Origin: Chryseobacterium sp. BGARF1
GTDB lineage: Bacteria; Bacteroidota; Bacteroidia; Flavobacteriales; Weeksellaceae
Assembly: GCF_001677955.1 (NCBI RefSeq)
Contig: NZ_LELA01000058.1
Coordinates: forward strand, 1-64,000
DNA: 64,000 nucleotides
Direction: 5' to 3'
The translations under genes were made by a program, and so were the position numbers. Within the stretch, counting starts at the first letter, position 1; the number at the start of each line of letters is the position of its first letter. Under the pieces are notes generated by a model. That model was not told the origin of the DNA, searched no databases, and saw nothing but the letters and a program-made list of their open reading frames with translations. Positions 18,186 through 26,859 of the stretch are shown piece by piece.

Positions 18186-18211
18186 AATGCAAATTTTTAA
18201 TGATTAAACAT

Positions 18212-18655
18212 TTATTGTTGTCCACATCCATATCCTGGTCGGTTTACACAGTCTCTTGTAGCAGTTCCCGATCCTGATGTTTTTTTTTGATAAGAATTTT
18301 GCTGTGCTTTATTCTGAAGATTTTGGGTCACATTATCCATCATAGAATTAAAGCTTTGCTTTCTCATTTCTGTAGCTTGTTGCTTTTGATTTTCCAATAA
18401 ATCAAGTTCTTGCTGAAGCTGTTCTTTAGAACTTTGGGTAATCTCGCTCATCCAGCCGTTATATTGTTCTATATAGTTACCGCCTTTCGTGGCAAGCGAC
18501 ACCAGACAATTAGTAAGGTTATCATTTTTAGTATTGTTATTCAAAAGATCAATTGTATATCTTTTACATTCATTAAGTTTTGCGGCACCCTCATCTTGCT
18601 GTGCATATGTAAATGAAGTAGTAAAAACGATTAAAAATAATAGGGTAGTTTTCAT
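18212..18655 (-). CDS. secreted helical protein with cysteine tail
   Basis: A 147-residue protein: signal peptide MKTTLLFLIVFTTSFTYAQ, a short region with two cysteines, then a predicted coiled coil (about 75-120, QSSKEQLQQELDLLENQKQQ). It ends RDCVNRPGYGCGQQ with two cysteines. It starts six bases after the 510-residue gene, so the two are probably translated from one message. No family recognised. Confidence 0.7.
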   Translation of the reverse strand: MKTTLLFLIVFTTSFTYAQQDEGAAKLNECKRYTIDLLNNNTKNDNLTNCLVSLATKGGNYIEQYNGWMSEITQSSKEQLQQELDLLENQKQQATEMRKQSFNSMMDNVTQNLQNKAQQNSYQKKTSGSGTATRDCVNRPGYGCGQQ

Positions 18656-18661
18656 GATATT

Positions 18662-20164
18662 TTATTTTTGTAAAAGTTTTAAAAGTTCGTTGGTTGTTTG
18701 GTTGATGGTATTGGTAAGCTCTGCATTTCTGCGTGCTTTTTCCTGCTCTCTCAATATATCTCGTTGCTTTTGTTCGGCAGCTGCTCTTTGGTCTGCCAAA
18801 AGCTGTGCTGTTTCTTTCGCTTGCTGATTGGCTGCATTAGCCGTATAAATTGTTTTATCATAAAATTGGGTTCGGTTCGGCAAAGTATTTTTTCCTGTAG
18901 TAAGTGTAAAATCTTGGCTGATAAGCGAAGTGTAATTTTCTATCATATTTTTATAATACAGATTTGCTATTGTAGAGTTGTCATTATCTACGCTATACTT
19001 CAGTCCCCAGTATTCTTTAGATGTTTTGTCGTCGTAGAAAATATATCGTATGGTTGCTCCTTTTTTCTTAATGATAAAATTTGGACTGTCGTAAACGTTG
19101 CTTGTTGCAAAATGATCATTCATATAAGCGACTCTATCTTCATAAGAAAACCCACTGTAGATATCTTCTAGTTCAGAGAGAGAGAGCAGACTTCCATAGG
19201 CAAGTTTAGTTTCATTATCATTCAGAGAAGCTACCGGATACAGCTGTATTTGATTCATACTGGGAGCAATACTTATCATACTATTATTTTTTCTGTAGTA
19301 GGCCATGTCGTATACAGAATTAGTATATCGCAGATTCCAGGTATTGTCTATAAGTTTTGTTTTTAAAGTGCTAAAAATGATAGCATTGGGATTTGAGATG
19401 ATAATACTGTTTTTTTTATTTTCATTCATTACAACTGTAACCTCGGTGCCCTGATTGTAATACATAGTTTGATAATAGCTTACAAAATCATAAGCCGGAG
19501 TATCGGTTTTATTATAAACAGCACGTTTTTTTGCAGATAAAAGTTTGAATCCCATCTTGGTCATCAATTCATTTGTAAAATCTATATTTTCTGCAAATGA
19601 AGAGCGTAAAGTGAGTGAGTCTATCGCTTTACCTGCTGGCAATACAGCCGGAACAAATACATCACAACTGAAATATTCTCCCGAGTTGATGTTGGCAAAA
19701 AGTTTTCCTCTTTTGTAGAGAGAGCGTGTTCCTTTTGTTTCTACAAGGCTCCAGTCTTTAATGCCTAGTTTTTGAAGAATTTTGGGGAACAAATCCTTGT
19801 TTACAGGATAATTATTGAGTGAGAAGCCTATAACCGTATTATTTTTATCTGCAATCAGAGTAAATTGATAATTGTCATCAGTTGTCAAATATTTAAAAAT
19901 AGAATTGATGGTATCTGTTTTTTTTAGTTGGTCGTCATAGATGTAATCTTTTTCGTCCTCTACTTTTTTAAAAACAATCCCAATTTGTGACAGCTCTTCA
20001 TCTAAAAGTAGAGTAGCTTCTTCTAAGTCGGTTTTAAAAATATTTTCGACAAAAGTGGTCGTTTCTTTCGGTGCAACAATTTTCTTTTTGGCTTGTGCAT
20101 ATAATGTCTGTATCATCAGAAATAATACAAAACATAAAATCGGAATTTTTGCTAAATTTTTCAT
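18662..20164 (-). CDS. large secreted protein of unknown function with C-terminal coiled coil
   Basis: About 500 residues from ATG 20164, which begins the signal peptide MKNLAKIPILCFVLFLMIQTLYAQ; a start at 20194 adds ten residues before it. The body has repeated tyrosine-rich strands (e.g. YDFVSYYQTMYYNQGTEV) and two similar-looking halves, each with a YDDKT- or YNKTD-type turn. The C-terminus (about 440-495) is a strong coiled coil (QQAKETAQLLADQRAAAEQK). No family recognised. First gene of the six-gene operon. Confidence 0.75.
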   Translation of the reverse strand: MKNLAKIPILCFVLFLMIQTLYAQAKKKIVAPKETTTFVENIFKTDLEEATLLLDEELSQIGIVFKKVEDEKDYIYDDQLKKTDTINSIFKYLTTDDNYQFTLIADKNNTVIGFSLNNYPVNKDLFPKILQKLGIKDWSLVETKGTRSLYKRGKLFANINSGEYFSCDVFVPAVLPAGKAIDSLTLRSSFAENIDFTNELMTKMGFKLLSAKKRAVYNKTDTPAYDFVSYYQTMYYNQGTEVTVVMNENKKNSIIISNPNAIIFSTLKTKLIDNTWNLRYTNSVYDMAYYRKNNSMISIAPSMNQIQLYPVASLNDNETKLAYGSLLSLSELEDIYSGFSYEDRVAYMNDHFATSNVYDSPNFIIKKKGATIRYIFYDDKTSKEYWGLKYSVDNDNSTIANLYYKNMIENYTSLISQDFTLTTGKNTLPNRTQFYDKTIYTANAANQQAKETAQLLADQRAAAEQKQRDILREQEKARRNAELTNTINQTTNELLKLLQK

Positions 20165-20184
20165 ATTTCTTGTTTTTAACAGTT

Positions 20185-20277
20185 CGTGATTCAATCGTTA
20201 AATCTTCACACAAATTTCTGTCAAAAAATAAGCATTTCACGAAAAATGTCGTGAATCGAATGATAAATAGCGTGAAT
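20185..20277. promoter_or_regulatory. direct and inverted repeats upstream of the secreted-protein operon
   Basis: CGTGAAT occurs at 20250-20256 and again at 20271-20277, a 21-bp start-to-start spacing (two helical turns). TTCACGA (20236-20242) forms a dyad with TCGTGAA (20249-20255), and a related CGTGATT lies at 20185-20191. Spaced direct repeats of this kind are typical for LytTR regulators, and the operon ends in a LytTR gene. The half-site itself does not match the general LytTR consensus. Confidence 0.45.
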
Positions 20278-20629
20278 GGTAAGGGGTGAAAATTATCTTT
20301 GTTTAAATATGAATTTTTTGAAACAAGATGTGTTTTATTTTTTTAATTATCCTACGAACGAGTGCCGTTGCTAGATAAAAATTATGTTTTCTGATATTTT
20401 TTTTAATGAATATCTAAGAACCTTTATAAAGTAAAAGCAACAGAAGATAAATCTGTCTTCCTCGGCATTTATTTAAAGATAAAAATGGGTGAAAATTTCT
20501 TCTTTAAAATATTCAAAACACTATATTTATGATTATAGAATACATTAAAACAGATAAAAAAATATGCACTCCAATGAGTGCATATTATGTAGTGAAACTG
20601 AATGATTCTTATACAACCATTTTCTTAAG
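20278..20629. other. intergenic stretch with an orphan promoter-like box
   Basis: About 350 bases without a supported gene. A TATCTTTG -7 box at 20294-20301 points right and is followed by an ATG at 20309 opening a 21-codon frame (MNFLKQDVFYFFNYPTNECRC) that I do not claim as a gene. The right end contains the terminator of the XRE gene. Confidence 0.4.
20562..20585 (-). terminator. terminator of the XRE gene
   Basis: ATATGCACTC-CAAT-GAGTGCATAT, a perfect 10-bp stem, followed on the minus strand by a T run. Confidence 0.85.
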
Positions 20630-20830
20630 CTAATCTTCATCTTCCAGTTCAAAAATATCTTCTACTTTTTTATCAAAATATTTTGCGATTTTCAATGCCA
20701 AAACTGTTGATGGAACATATTTTCCGGCTTCCATAGCATTAATGGTCTGCCTCGAAACACTGATTTTTTTTGCTAAATCTTCCTGAGTTATACTCTTTAA
20801 AGCTCTTTCTATTTTAATGGTATTTTTCAT
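20630..20830 (-). CDS. XRE-family helix-turn-helix regulator (short)
   Basis: A 66-residue protein that is little more than an HTH_3 domain: LKSITQEDLAKKISVSRQTINAMEAGKYVPSTVLALKIAKYF (about 10-53), then an acidic tail VEDIFELEDED. The type is that of the YozG-like regulators. Its ATG overlaps the stop of the membrane protein gene upstream (ATGA), so the two are coupled. The tandem palindrome over the promoter of the pair is the likely autoregulatory operator. Confidence 0.92.
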   Translation of the reverse strand: MKNTIKIERALKSITQEDLAKKISVSRQTINAMEAGKYVPSTVLALKIAKYFDKKVEDIFELEDED

Positions 20831-21282
20831 TTTGTAAACAATAAATAGTTAAATCTGAAAACATAGAGTACCAAAGGTAAAAAGATAATCAAAATCATTA
20901 TAGTAAAAAAAAGTGTTCCGAATATGGTTAAAAATAAGATTAGAACCATAGAGTAGGTTACAATCAGGCTCCAAAATACAGATTTCAGTCTTAAACTTGA
21001 AATATATTCATCTTCGATTTCTTCTTTTGAAAAACCTGTCAGAATTCCGCCGACAATAATTAAAATTCCAAAAAGATTCGGGAAAAATGCAATTTCTGTC
21101 GTTGTAAATAAACCGGAATCTTCACTGCTTAACGGAAATCCTGAATTATAAAATACAGGAAGCGAGATTTCAGGGAAATTAATCATTCCTGTCAATGAAA
21201 TTATTCCTAAAATTAATGAAGGAATAAAAATAAACCAACCTATCTTTTTGCATTGGTTTGGGAAAAGTTGTAAAGTATTCAT
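20827..21282 (-). CDS. four-TM membrane protein coupled to an XRE regulator
   Basis: A 151-residue protein with hydrophobic segments at about 12-32, 68-84, 101-121 and 124-145, mostly membrane-embedded. No enzyme motif is seen. It is the first gene of a two-gene unit with a short XRE regulator, a layout common in Firmicutes and Bacteroidetes where the membrane partner is often of unknown role (DUF2178/DUF3796-like neighbours). Confidence 0.8.
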   Translation of the reverse strand: MNTLQLFPNQCKKIGWFIFIPSLILGIISLTGMINFPEISLPVFYNSGFPLSSEDSGLFTTTEIAFFPNLFGILIIVGGILTGFSKEEIEDEYISSLRLKSVFWSLIVTYSMVLILFLTIFGTLFFTIMILIIFLPLVLYVFRFNYLLFTK

Positions 21283-21302
21283 GTTTGTAATTTTTAATTA
21301 TT

Positions 21303-21345
21303 CAAATGTAAAAAATATTTTACATATTGTAAAGTTTATTTTACA
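21303..21345. promoter_or_regulatory. promoter with tandem palindromic operator of the XRE pair
   Basis: A minus-strand -7 box TACATTTG (21303-21310) overlaps two 18-bp palindromes of form TGTAAA-N6-TTTACA: one at 21307-21324, the other at 21328-21345, exactly 21 bp apart. The junction makes a third TTTACA-TAT-TGTAAA. Two sites on the same DNA face over a promoter is the classic repressor layout. Confidence 0.75.
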
Positions 21346-21359
21346 TTTTATTTTGAATA

Positions 21360-21388
21360 AAAACCGCAGAAAATATTTCTGCGGTTTT
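21360..21388 (-). terminator. terminator of the T9SS protein operon
   Basis: AAAACCGCAGAAA-TAT-TTTCTGCGGTTTT, a 13-bp perfect stem, followed by T-rich sequence on the minus strand; about 60 bases after the small membrane protein stop. Confidence 0.8.
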
Positions 21389-21446
21389 CAATATAATCAC
21401 AACCCAAAAAATGTTTTTAAACTTTTTACTTGGTGTTTTTACTTTT

Positions 21447-21680
21447 TTAAGGAGCTTTCTTTTTATTTGCATAAGCAATAAATGAGACTGCAACAATTAC
21501 TAGAGCAGGAATATACTCGTCAATAGGTACTGACTTTGGATCTCCCGGATTAGCAGGTGTAATTTCTTCTTCATACAGCTCAGGGCTCTCATTATCATAT
21601 ACATATGGATTGTCTGAAGACTCCTGTGCAAAAGTAAACCCTGACAATAGTATTACCGAAATTATTATTATCTTTTTCAT
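21447..21680 (-). CDS. small exported protein with C-terminal membrane anchor
   Basis: A 77-residue protein: signal peptide MKKIIIISVILLSGFTFAQ, an acidic Pro/Glu-rich linker (ESPELYEEEITPANPGDP), a transmembrane segment IPALVIVAVSFIAYA (about 57-71), and a basic tail NKKKAP. The pattern is that of an inserted single-pass protein. It begins nine bases after the T9SS protein gene and probably belongs to the same operon. No family recognised. Confidence 0.7.
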   Translation of the reverse strand: MKKIIIISVILLSGFTFAQESSDNPYVYDNESPELYEEEITPANPGDPKSVPIDEYIPALVIVAVSFIAYANKKKAP

Positions 21681-21689
21681 AATTTCCTG

Positions 21690-24629
21690 TTATTTTATTA
21701 TTTTTTTGGTATACTCTTTACCTTCTGATATTGCTTTTAAAATATAAACACCTTTAGAAGAAACTTGTACACGAATTAGTTTAGAATTTTCATTAATCGT
21801 CTGGATTTTTCTTCCAGCTACATCAAATATTTCTACTTTTTCGATATTTTTATTATTTCTCACTACGAAATCCTCACCATCCCTGTATACTTCAAAAGAA
21901 TCTTTATTGACTTCAGTAGTTGCCAAAACATCAAGCTTGTAAACAATCTCGAATCGATCTGCGTTTTCTCCTGCATTTGCAGTAAATGTATAAGCTCCAT
22001 TCTGAAGATTGGTGTAAGTGGCTGTCGTTTTATCAAGCAGATAAATTGCCTGTCCGCTATTGAATAATCCTTCTTTTTGTACTAAAGAGATAGTAAAGTT
22101 TCCGTTTTGAAAATGTTTTACTCCTACAGGCACCATATCATGGATATCAAAACTTTCTTTCCCCTGGATAATTAATTTTTGAGCATCAGCTAAGGTATAG
22201 AATGCATCAGAGCCTATTCCTATTGCTTTAGAATCATAATTATCGAATGAGTCAGAAGCTCCAGTCGTATAATTTACAGCGAAAATATTATTGGTATTGT
22301 ATTCAGAATTTAATTTTAGCCAGAATTTACCTTCTGTAGAATTGTTTTTATTAAAAAATGTACCATTTGTAGCACCTCTCATTTCATTATTGAATGTTAA
22401 TGAAGTATCCACAGAAGTATTTAAAGTTTTAACAATAAATGCTTGACCAATATTGGCAACAGCGCCGGTCGGCACTACAGATGTTCCTCCGTTACTATTA
22501 GGAGCAGGAACCCAAGTAGGATTTGCACCATTGAAAGTAGCATATCCGTAATTTGTAGTGGTAGCGCCATTCTGAAGGGTTACATTCGTACTTTTATTAT
22601 CCCAGAAATAGAATGTACTTGAAATTCTTGCAGAATTAGTGTTATAGAACACTCCTAAATCTAAGCTTGAAGGATATGGGTTGCCAATTAAGTTAAATCC
22701 GTTTCCAGAAGTTGCCAATGTAAAAGTTTGCGTTCCATTATTGGGTGCTCCTTCAAAAACTAAAGCCGCATTGGCAACGGGAGTTTTAATAGAATATCCT
22801 TTACCAAATACTGAGGTTGTAGAGTTAGCATTTACATAATAGTCGGTAGCTGTATCGTATTCTGTAATAAATGCAGGTGTTGCTCCGGTATAGATGTTAG
22901 CTAAATTTTGACTCACTATTGGTGAAGACCAAAATGCATATTTATTAACTTCGCTCGTGCCATTTTTCAATGCTTTGAAAGCTCCTGAGTAAGATAAAGT
23001 AGATCCATCTTTTTGAATAAGGTTACCTCCGTCTTCCAGGGTTACATTTAAAGCTGAAATTGTATTTCCTGAAGTAATTTCTAAAGCTCCACCGTTTTGA
23101 ATGGTCATGTTTTTAGCATTGAAAGCAGGAGAGGTCGTTGAGGTGGTATAAGTACCAGTAATAATTACATTTTTGAAATTGGGAGCTCCGTTGGACCAGC
23201 TTGTACCATTCCAAATTGTAGTGAATAAACTATTGCAGTTAGTTGAAAAATTAATGTTGGGATATTGAGTCTGCAAAGCTGACAATTGACCATCGTCTAC
23301 ACAGACTGATAAATTCGGATTATAATTACTACCGAAAGTAACACTTTGTTCAAGAGCGCCGTTTTTAATATTTACTGAAGTAAGATCATTATTTCCGTAA
23401 TTTGAATTAATATATACTCTGTCAGCTTTTAAAGTCTGAAGTGAGCTAAGAGTACTTAAATCCATAGTAGTCATATACCCGGATGAATTAGTAACATCAA
23501 TATTCTCTAAATTAGATGCCGCTGAAAAATTGATATTATTTGTAATTGGCTGATTAGAGGCTTTTAATATTTTAAGATTGAGAAGACCTGAAAGATTTAA
23601 TGAATTTAATTTTCCATAATAAACTCCGCTGGTTGTATTGTAGATATATCTATTGTAGAATGAACAATCAAGTTCCTCCAAATTGATTAACCCAGCTGTC
23701 GAAAAATCAATATTTAGAGCATTAAGACCTTTTATTTTCTTTAAAGAAGTACACCCATTGACGTTGATTGCCGATAAATAAACAGCACGACTATCATAGT
23801 AATCGCCATCTAAAATAATTTCCTGTAAAGTATTACAATTACTCGCAATTAAATTAATTTCTTGATCAGAGGTCTGTGAATCTTGTGTATTGGTAATATT
23901 AATCGTCTGTAATGTTGAAATATTGGGAACCGATAATTTTACAAGCCCTCTACTGTCATTAATACTAATTGAGGTTAAATTGATATTTTCGAAATATAGT
24001 TCTGAAACCAATTTGTCATTCAGAACTAATGCTCCATTAAATTGAGGGTTATTTTTAATTCTAAAAATAGCTTGTCCTAGAAAATAAGGATGATAAGAAG
24101 CACTAATATCAGCCATCGTTAGGATCGACGGACAATTATCAATGGTAAAATCGACGGGAAAAAAATCTGTTTCATAAACGCTTCCGTTGAAAGATCCTTC
24201 TTTGTAAAACCAACGGCTTATACACATCAATTTTTTAATTTTAGCATTATTTACAAAACTGATATTCGCATTTTTCGTGTCTGCAATATAGAGTTCTTCA
24301 ATATTGGTAAAAAGTAGAGCATCAGAAATGTTCTCTGGAAGATGGCTAAAATAATAAGGGAAATTAATGTCTCCAGTTACGGCATCGTATTTCTGGGTCT
24401 CGTCCATTTTCACATTTAGAATCACCACTTGCTGTGCTTCCGAAACCTGAATCTCACCATCACCGTTTTCATCAATAGCTATTGGGTTTCCGCTAAGATC
24501 TTTGGCGATTTCATTACTTGAATTTGAGCTTAAAATTAAAGCTTTGAATTTAGAATCTGCAAAATTTAGATTTTGCGTATAAGCTATAGAGAAACAGCTT
24601 ACACTAAGTGTAAATAAAATTTTTTTCAT
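21690..24629 (-). CDS. T9SS cargo protein with leucine-rich-like repeats and C-terminal sorting domain
   Basis: A 979-residue secreted protein. After a signal peptide (MKKILFTLSVSCFSIAYTQ) come irregular LRR-like repeats (about 90-460: NLEELDCSF, LNSLNLSGLLNLKILKAS, SNLENIDVTNSSG). A beta-helical central region with NPYPSSLDLG and GQAFIVKT follows (about 480-790). The type A sorting domain is at about 905-979 (VEIFDVAGRKIQTINENSKL ... GVYILKAISEGKEYTKKIIK). It would be exported through the T9SS to the surface or medium. The T9SS machinery genes are not in this window. Confidence 0.9.
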   Translation of the reverse strand: MKKILFTLSVSCFSIAYTQNLNFADSKFKALILSSNSSNEIAKDLSGNPIAIDENGDGEIQVSEAQQVVILNVKMDETQKYDAVTGDINFPYYFSHLPENISDALLFTNIEELYIADTKNANISFVNNAKIKKLMCISRWFYKEGSFNGSVYETDFFPVDFTIDNCPSILTMADISASYHPYFLGQAIFRIKNNPQFNGALVLNDKLVSELYFENINLTSISINDSRGLVKLSVPNISTLQTINITNTQDSQTSDQEINLIASNCNTLQEIILDGDYYDSRAVYLSAINVNGCTSLKKIKGLNALNIDFSTAGLINLEELDCSFYNRYIYNTTSGVYYGKLNSLNLSGLLNLKILKASNQPITNNINFSAASNLENIDVTNSSGYMTTMDLSTLSSLQTLKADRVYINSNYGNNDLTSVNIKNGALEQSVTFGSNYNPNLSVCVDDGQLSALQTQYPNINFSTNCNSLFTTIWNGTSWSNGAPNFKNVIITGTYTTSTTSPAFNAKNMTIQNGGALEITSGNTISALNVTLEDGGNLIQKDGSTLSYSGAFKALKNGTSEVNKYAFWSSPIVSQNLANIYTGATPAFITEYDTATDYYVNANSTTSVFGKGYSIKTPVANAALVFEGAPNNGTQTFTLATSGNGFNLIGNPYPSSLDLGVFYNTNSARISSTFYFWDNKSTNVTLQNGATTTNYGYATFNGANPTWVPAPNSNGGTSVVPTGAVANIGQAFIVKTLNTSVDTSLTFNNEMRGATNGTFFNKNNSTEGKFWLKLNSEYNTNNIFAVNYTTGASDSFDNYDSKAIGIGSDAFYTLADAQKLIIQGKESFDIHDMVPVGVKHFQNGNFTISLVQKEGLFNSGQAIYLLDKTTATYTNLQNGAYTFTANAGENADRFEIVYKLDVLATTEVNKDSFEVYRDGEDFVVRNNKNIEKVEIFDVAGRKIQTINENSKLIRVQVSSKGVYILKAISEGKEYTKKIIK

Positions 24630-24680
24630 GTCATTATGTGTTTAATTATCAATTACCTTATGTAAAGTAAACTGATATCA

Positions 24681-24688
24681 CAAATATA
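24681..24688 (-). promoter_or_regulatory. -7 box of the T9SS cargo gene
   Basis: TATATTTG on the minus strand, 52 bases before the start codon, matches TAnnTTTG. A perfect 16-bp palindrome ATGTTTTATAAAACAT lies about 100 bases further upstream (24790-24805). Confidence 0.55.
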
Positions 24689-24830
24689 TGAATTGATTTT
24701 ATATCTGAGCTAGAATAATTTATAAATTTTCAAAAAAAACATTTAGTTGTATATCTGTAGCTTGTCGACAAATGATTTGTTAATTTATTATGTTTTATAA
24801 AACATCGAATTTTAGGGAATTTTACAAAAA

Positions 24831-24857
24831 AAAACCGCAGAAAAAATCTACGGTTTT
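24831..24857 (-). terminator. terminator of nrdA
   Basis: AAAACCG-C/A-AGA pairs with TCT-A-CGGTTTT around a short loop; on the minus strand it is followed by a long T run, 34 bases after the nrdA stop. Confidence 0.8.
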
Positions 24858-24890
24858 AAGATATATTCAAAGCCTAACTTGGCTCTTTAC

Positions 24891-26549
24891 TTAAGCTTCA
24901 CAAGCCGAGCAGCTCACAAAATTCACCATCATTTCCTTAGAAACAGATGAACTTCTTTGGTAATACAAAGTTTTTACTCCTTTTTTCCAAGCTTCGATGT
25001 AAAGATAATTTACGTCTTTTACGGGCATGGTTGAAGGAATCTGTAAGTTCAGAGACTGAGCCTGATCGATGTATTGCTGTCTTTGTGCAGCCTGAGAAAT
25101 AATCTCCATTGGAGAGATCTCTTTAAACGTTTTGAATACTGCTTTTTCTTCGTCGGTCAATTCACTTAAATGTTGTACCGAACCATGATTTAGCATAATT
25201 GTTCTCCACGTTTCTTCATTGTCAAGGCCTTTCGCTTCCAACAATTTAGCTAAGTATTTATTCTTACGCATGAAGTTACCTTTCGCCAGACCAGCTTTGT
25301 AGTAATTTGATGCAAAAGGCTCAATTCCCGGAGAAGTTTGTCCCAAAATTGCCGAACTTGAAGTGGTAGGAGCAATTGCCATTACCGTTGTATTTCTCAT
25401 TCCGTAACCTTTTAAGATTTCCGGCTCTCCGTAGATATTTGCCAATTCTTTTGATGCAATATCGGCTTGTGCTCTGATGTGTTTGAATGCTCTTGCATTA
25501 AACTGAGTCGCCTCAAAACTCTCAAAAGGGATCATATTTTTTTGAAGGTAAGAATGGTAACCCAAAACTCCTAAACCAAGCGCTCTGTGACGCATTGCGA
25601 AGTCTCTCGCTCCCTGAAGGTAATAATTCCCTTCCGTTTTCTCGATAAATTCAGACAAAACAGCATCCAAGAAATAAATTGCCAACTGTACTGCATTCGT
25701 ATCTTTCCATTCATCGTACAATTCTAAGTTCATAGACGACAGACAACAGATAAATGACTCTTGTCTTGTAGACGGAAGCATAATTTCCGAACAAAGATTA
25801 CTTGCATTAATTGTTAATCCAAGGTCTTTATACACCTGAGGTTTATTTCTGTTTACGTTATCTGTAAAGAAAATATAAGGAAGACCTTTTTGCTGACGGC
25901 TTTCTAAAACTCTTGCCCAGATTTTACGCTTGTCGGCGTCCCCGTCAATCATATCTTGCATCCAGTAATCAGGAACACAAATCCCGGTAAACAAGTTCTG
26001 AATCGGACTTCCAATATCTTTAATTGATAAAAATTCTTCAATATCGCCGTGGTCAACATCAAGATATGCTGCAAAAGCTCCTCTTCTTACACCCCCTTGA
26101 GAAACAACATCCATCGAAGTATCAAACAATTTCATAAACGAAACTGCTCCCGAAGATTTTCCGTTATCAGTTACCGCAGTTCCTCTATTACGAAGTTCTC
26201 CAAAGTATCCTGAAGTTCCGCCCCCGATTTTCGTCTGCATGATCACTTCACCCATTTTGTGGGTAATCCCTTCAATACTGTCTGGAATATGTACATTGAA
26301 ACAAGAGATTGGAAGACCTCTCTGCGTTCCCATATTCGCCCAAACAGGAGAAGAAAAACTGATCCAGCCTTTCATGATCATCTCCTTAAAAGCCGGTTGA
26401 AGTTCAGGTTTGTATAATTTTTTTGCTGCTGCAGTGGTAATTCTGTCAATCGCTCCGTCTACGGTTTCCCCTTTCAAAAGGTAACCTCTGTTAAGCATTT
26501 GTTCAGACTCTTCATTCAGCCACCAGATGTTGTTGTTTTGTTCTTCCAT
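24891..26549 (-). CDS. nrdA: ribonucleoside-diphosphate reductase, large subunit (class I)
   Basis: Large subunit reducing ribonucleotides to deoxyribonucleotides. Visible are SSPVWANMGTQRGLPISCF (about 47-65, first active-site Cys), the GGGTSGYFGELRNRGT loop, NASNLCSEIMLPST (active-site Cys/Glu pair), AIAPTTSSSAILGQTSPGIEP (dGTP/loop region), and the C-terminal redox CSACEA pair. At 552 residues it is much shorter than E. coli NrdA (about 760) and begins directly with the catalytic region, without the N-terminal ATP-cone. It works with the NrdB partner encoded upstream. Confidence 0.95.
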   Translation of the reverse strand: MEEQNNNIWWLNEESEQMLNRGYLLKGETVDGAIDRITTAAAKKLYKPELQPAFKEMIMKGWISFSSPVWANMGTQRGLPISCFNVHIPDSIEGITHKMGEVIMQTKIGGGTSGYFGELRNRGTAVTDNGKSSGAVSFMKLFDTSMDVVSQGGVRRGAFAAYLDVDHGDIEEFLSIKDIGSPIQNLFTGICVPDYWMQDMIDGDADKRKIWARVLESRQQKGLPYIFFTDNVNRNKPQVYKDLGLTINASNLCSEIMLPSTRQESFICCLSSMNLELYDEWKDTNAVQLAIYFLDAVLSEFIEKTEGNYYLQGARDFAMRHRALGLGVLGYHSYLQKNMIPFESFEATQFNARAFKHIRAQADIASKELANIYGEPEILKGYGMRNTTVMAIAPTTSSSAILGQTSPGIEPFASNYYKAGLAKGNFMRKNKYLAKLLEAKGLDNEETWRTIMLNHGSVQHLSELTDEEKAVFKTFKEISPMEIISQAAQRQQYIDQAQSLNLQIPSTMPVKDVNYLYIEAWKKGVKTLYYQRSSSVSKEMMVNFVSCSACEA

Positions 26550-26859
26550 TTTTTATATTGTTCTCGATACTTCAATTCTCGTTTGTCATTGCGAGCTACG
26601 AAGCAATCTTTTGTTCTTATTATTTTTTATTTGAAGCACTTAGGTCTTGCTTCTTTTCACTTTTCTACCTGCTTTCGCTACTCGCTTTTTTCTGTTTACT
26701 TCGTCGAGCTCAGCAATCAGAAAAAGAGCTCAGACACGTCGCTCAATCAGGGCTAAGACAATGATTTGTCTTCTTTACTTCTGAACCTCGTCATTGCGAG
26801 GAATGAAGTAGTCTTTTTTTTAACGGATTAAAGCCCGTTTCTATTGATCTGAAATTTGT
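26550..26859. repeat. repeat-filled spacer between the HEPN-like gene and nrdA
   Basis: About 310 bases without a supported gene. It holds two GTCATTGCGAG-type words, at 26584-26608 and 26789-26812, each followed by a GAAGCAATC- or GAAGTAGTC-like segment, and a GC-richer run with CTCAGCAATCAGAAAAAG between. This is typical of dispersed intergenic repeats of this group (from memory, not searched). Confidence 0.5.

Noticed and set aside
20309..20374. 21-codon gene after a TATCTTTG box
   Set aside because: Too short and without any similarity or conservation evidence; listed only as an orphan box.
20630..21282. Toxin-antitoxin pair
   Set aside because: The partner is a four-TM membrane protein and the regulator comes second; this fits an autoregulated membrane pair better.
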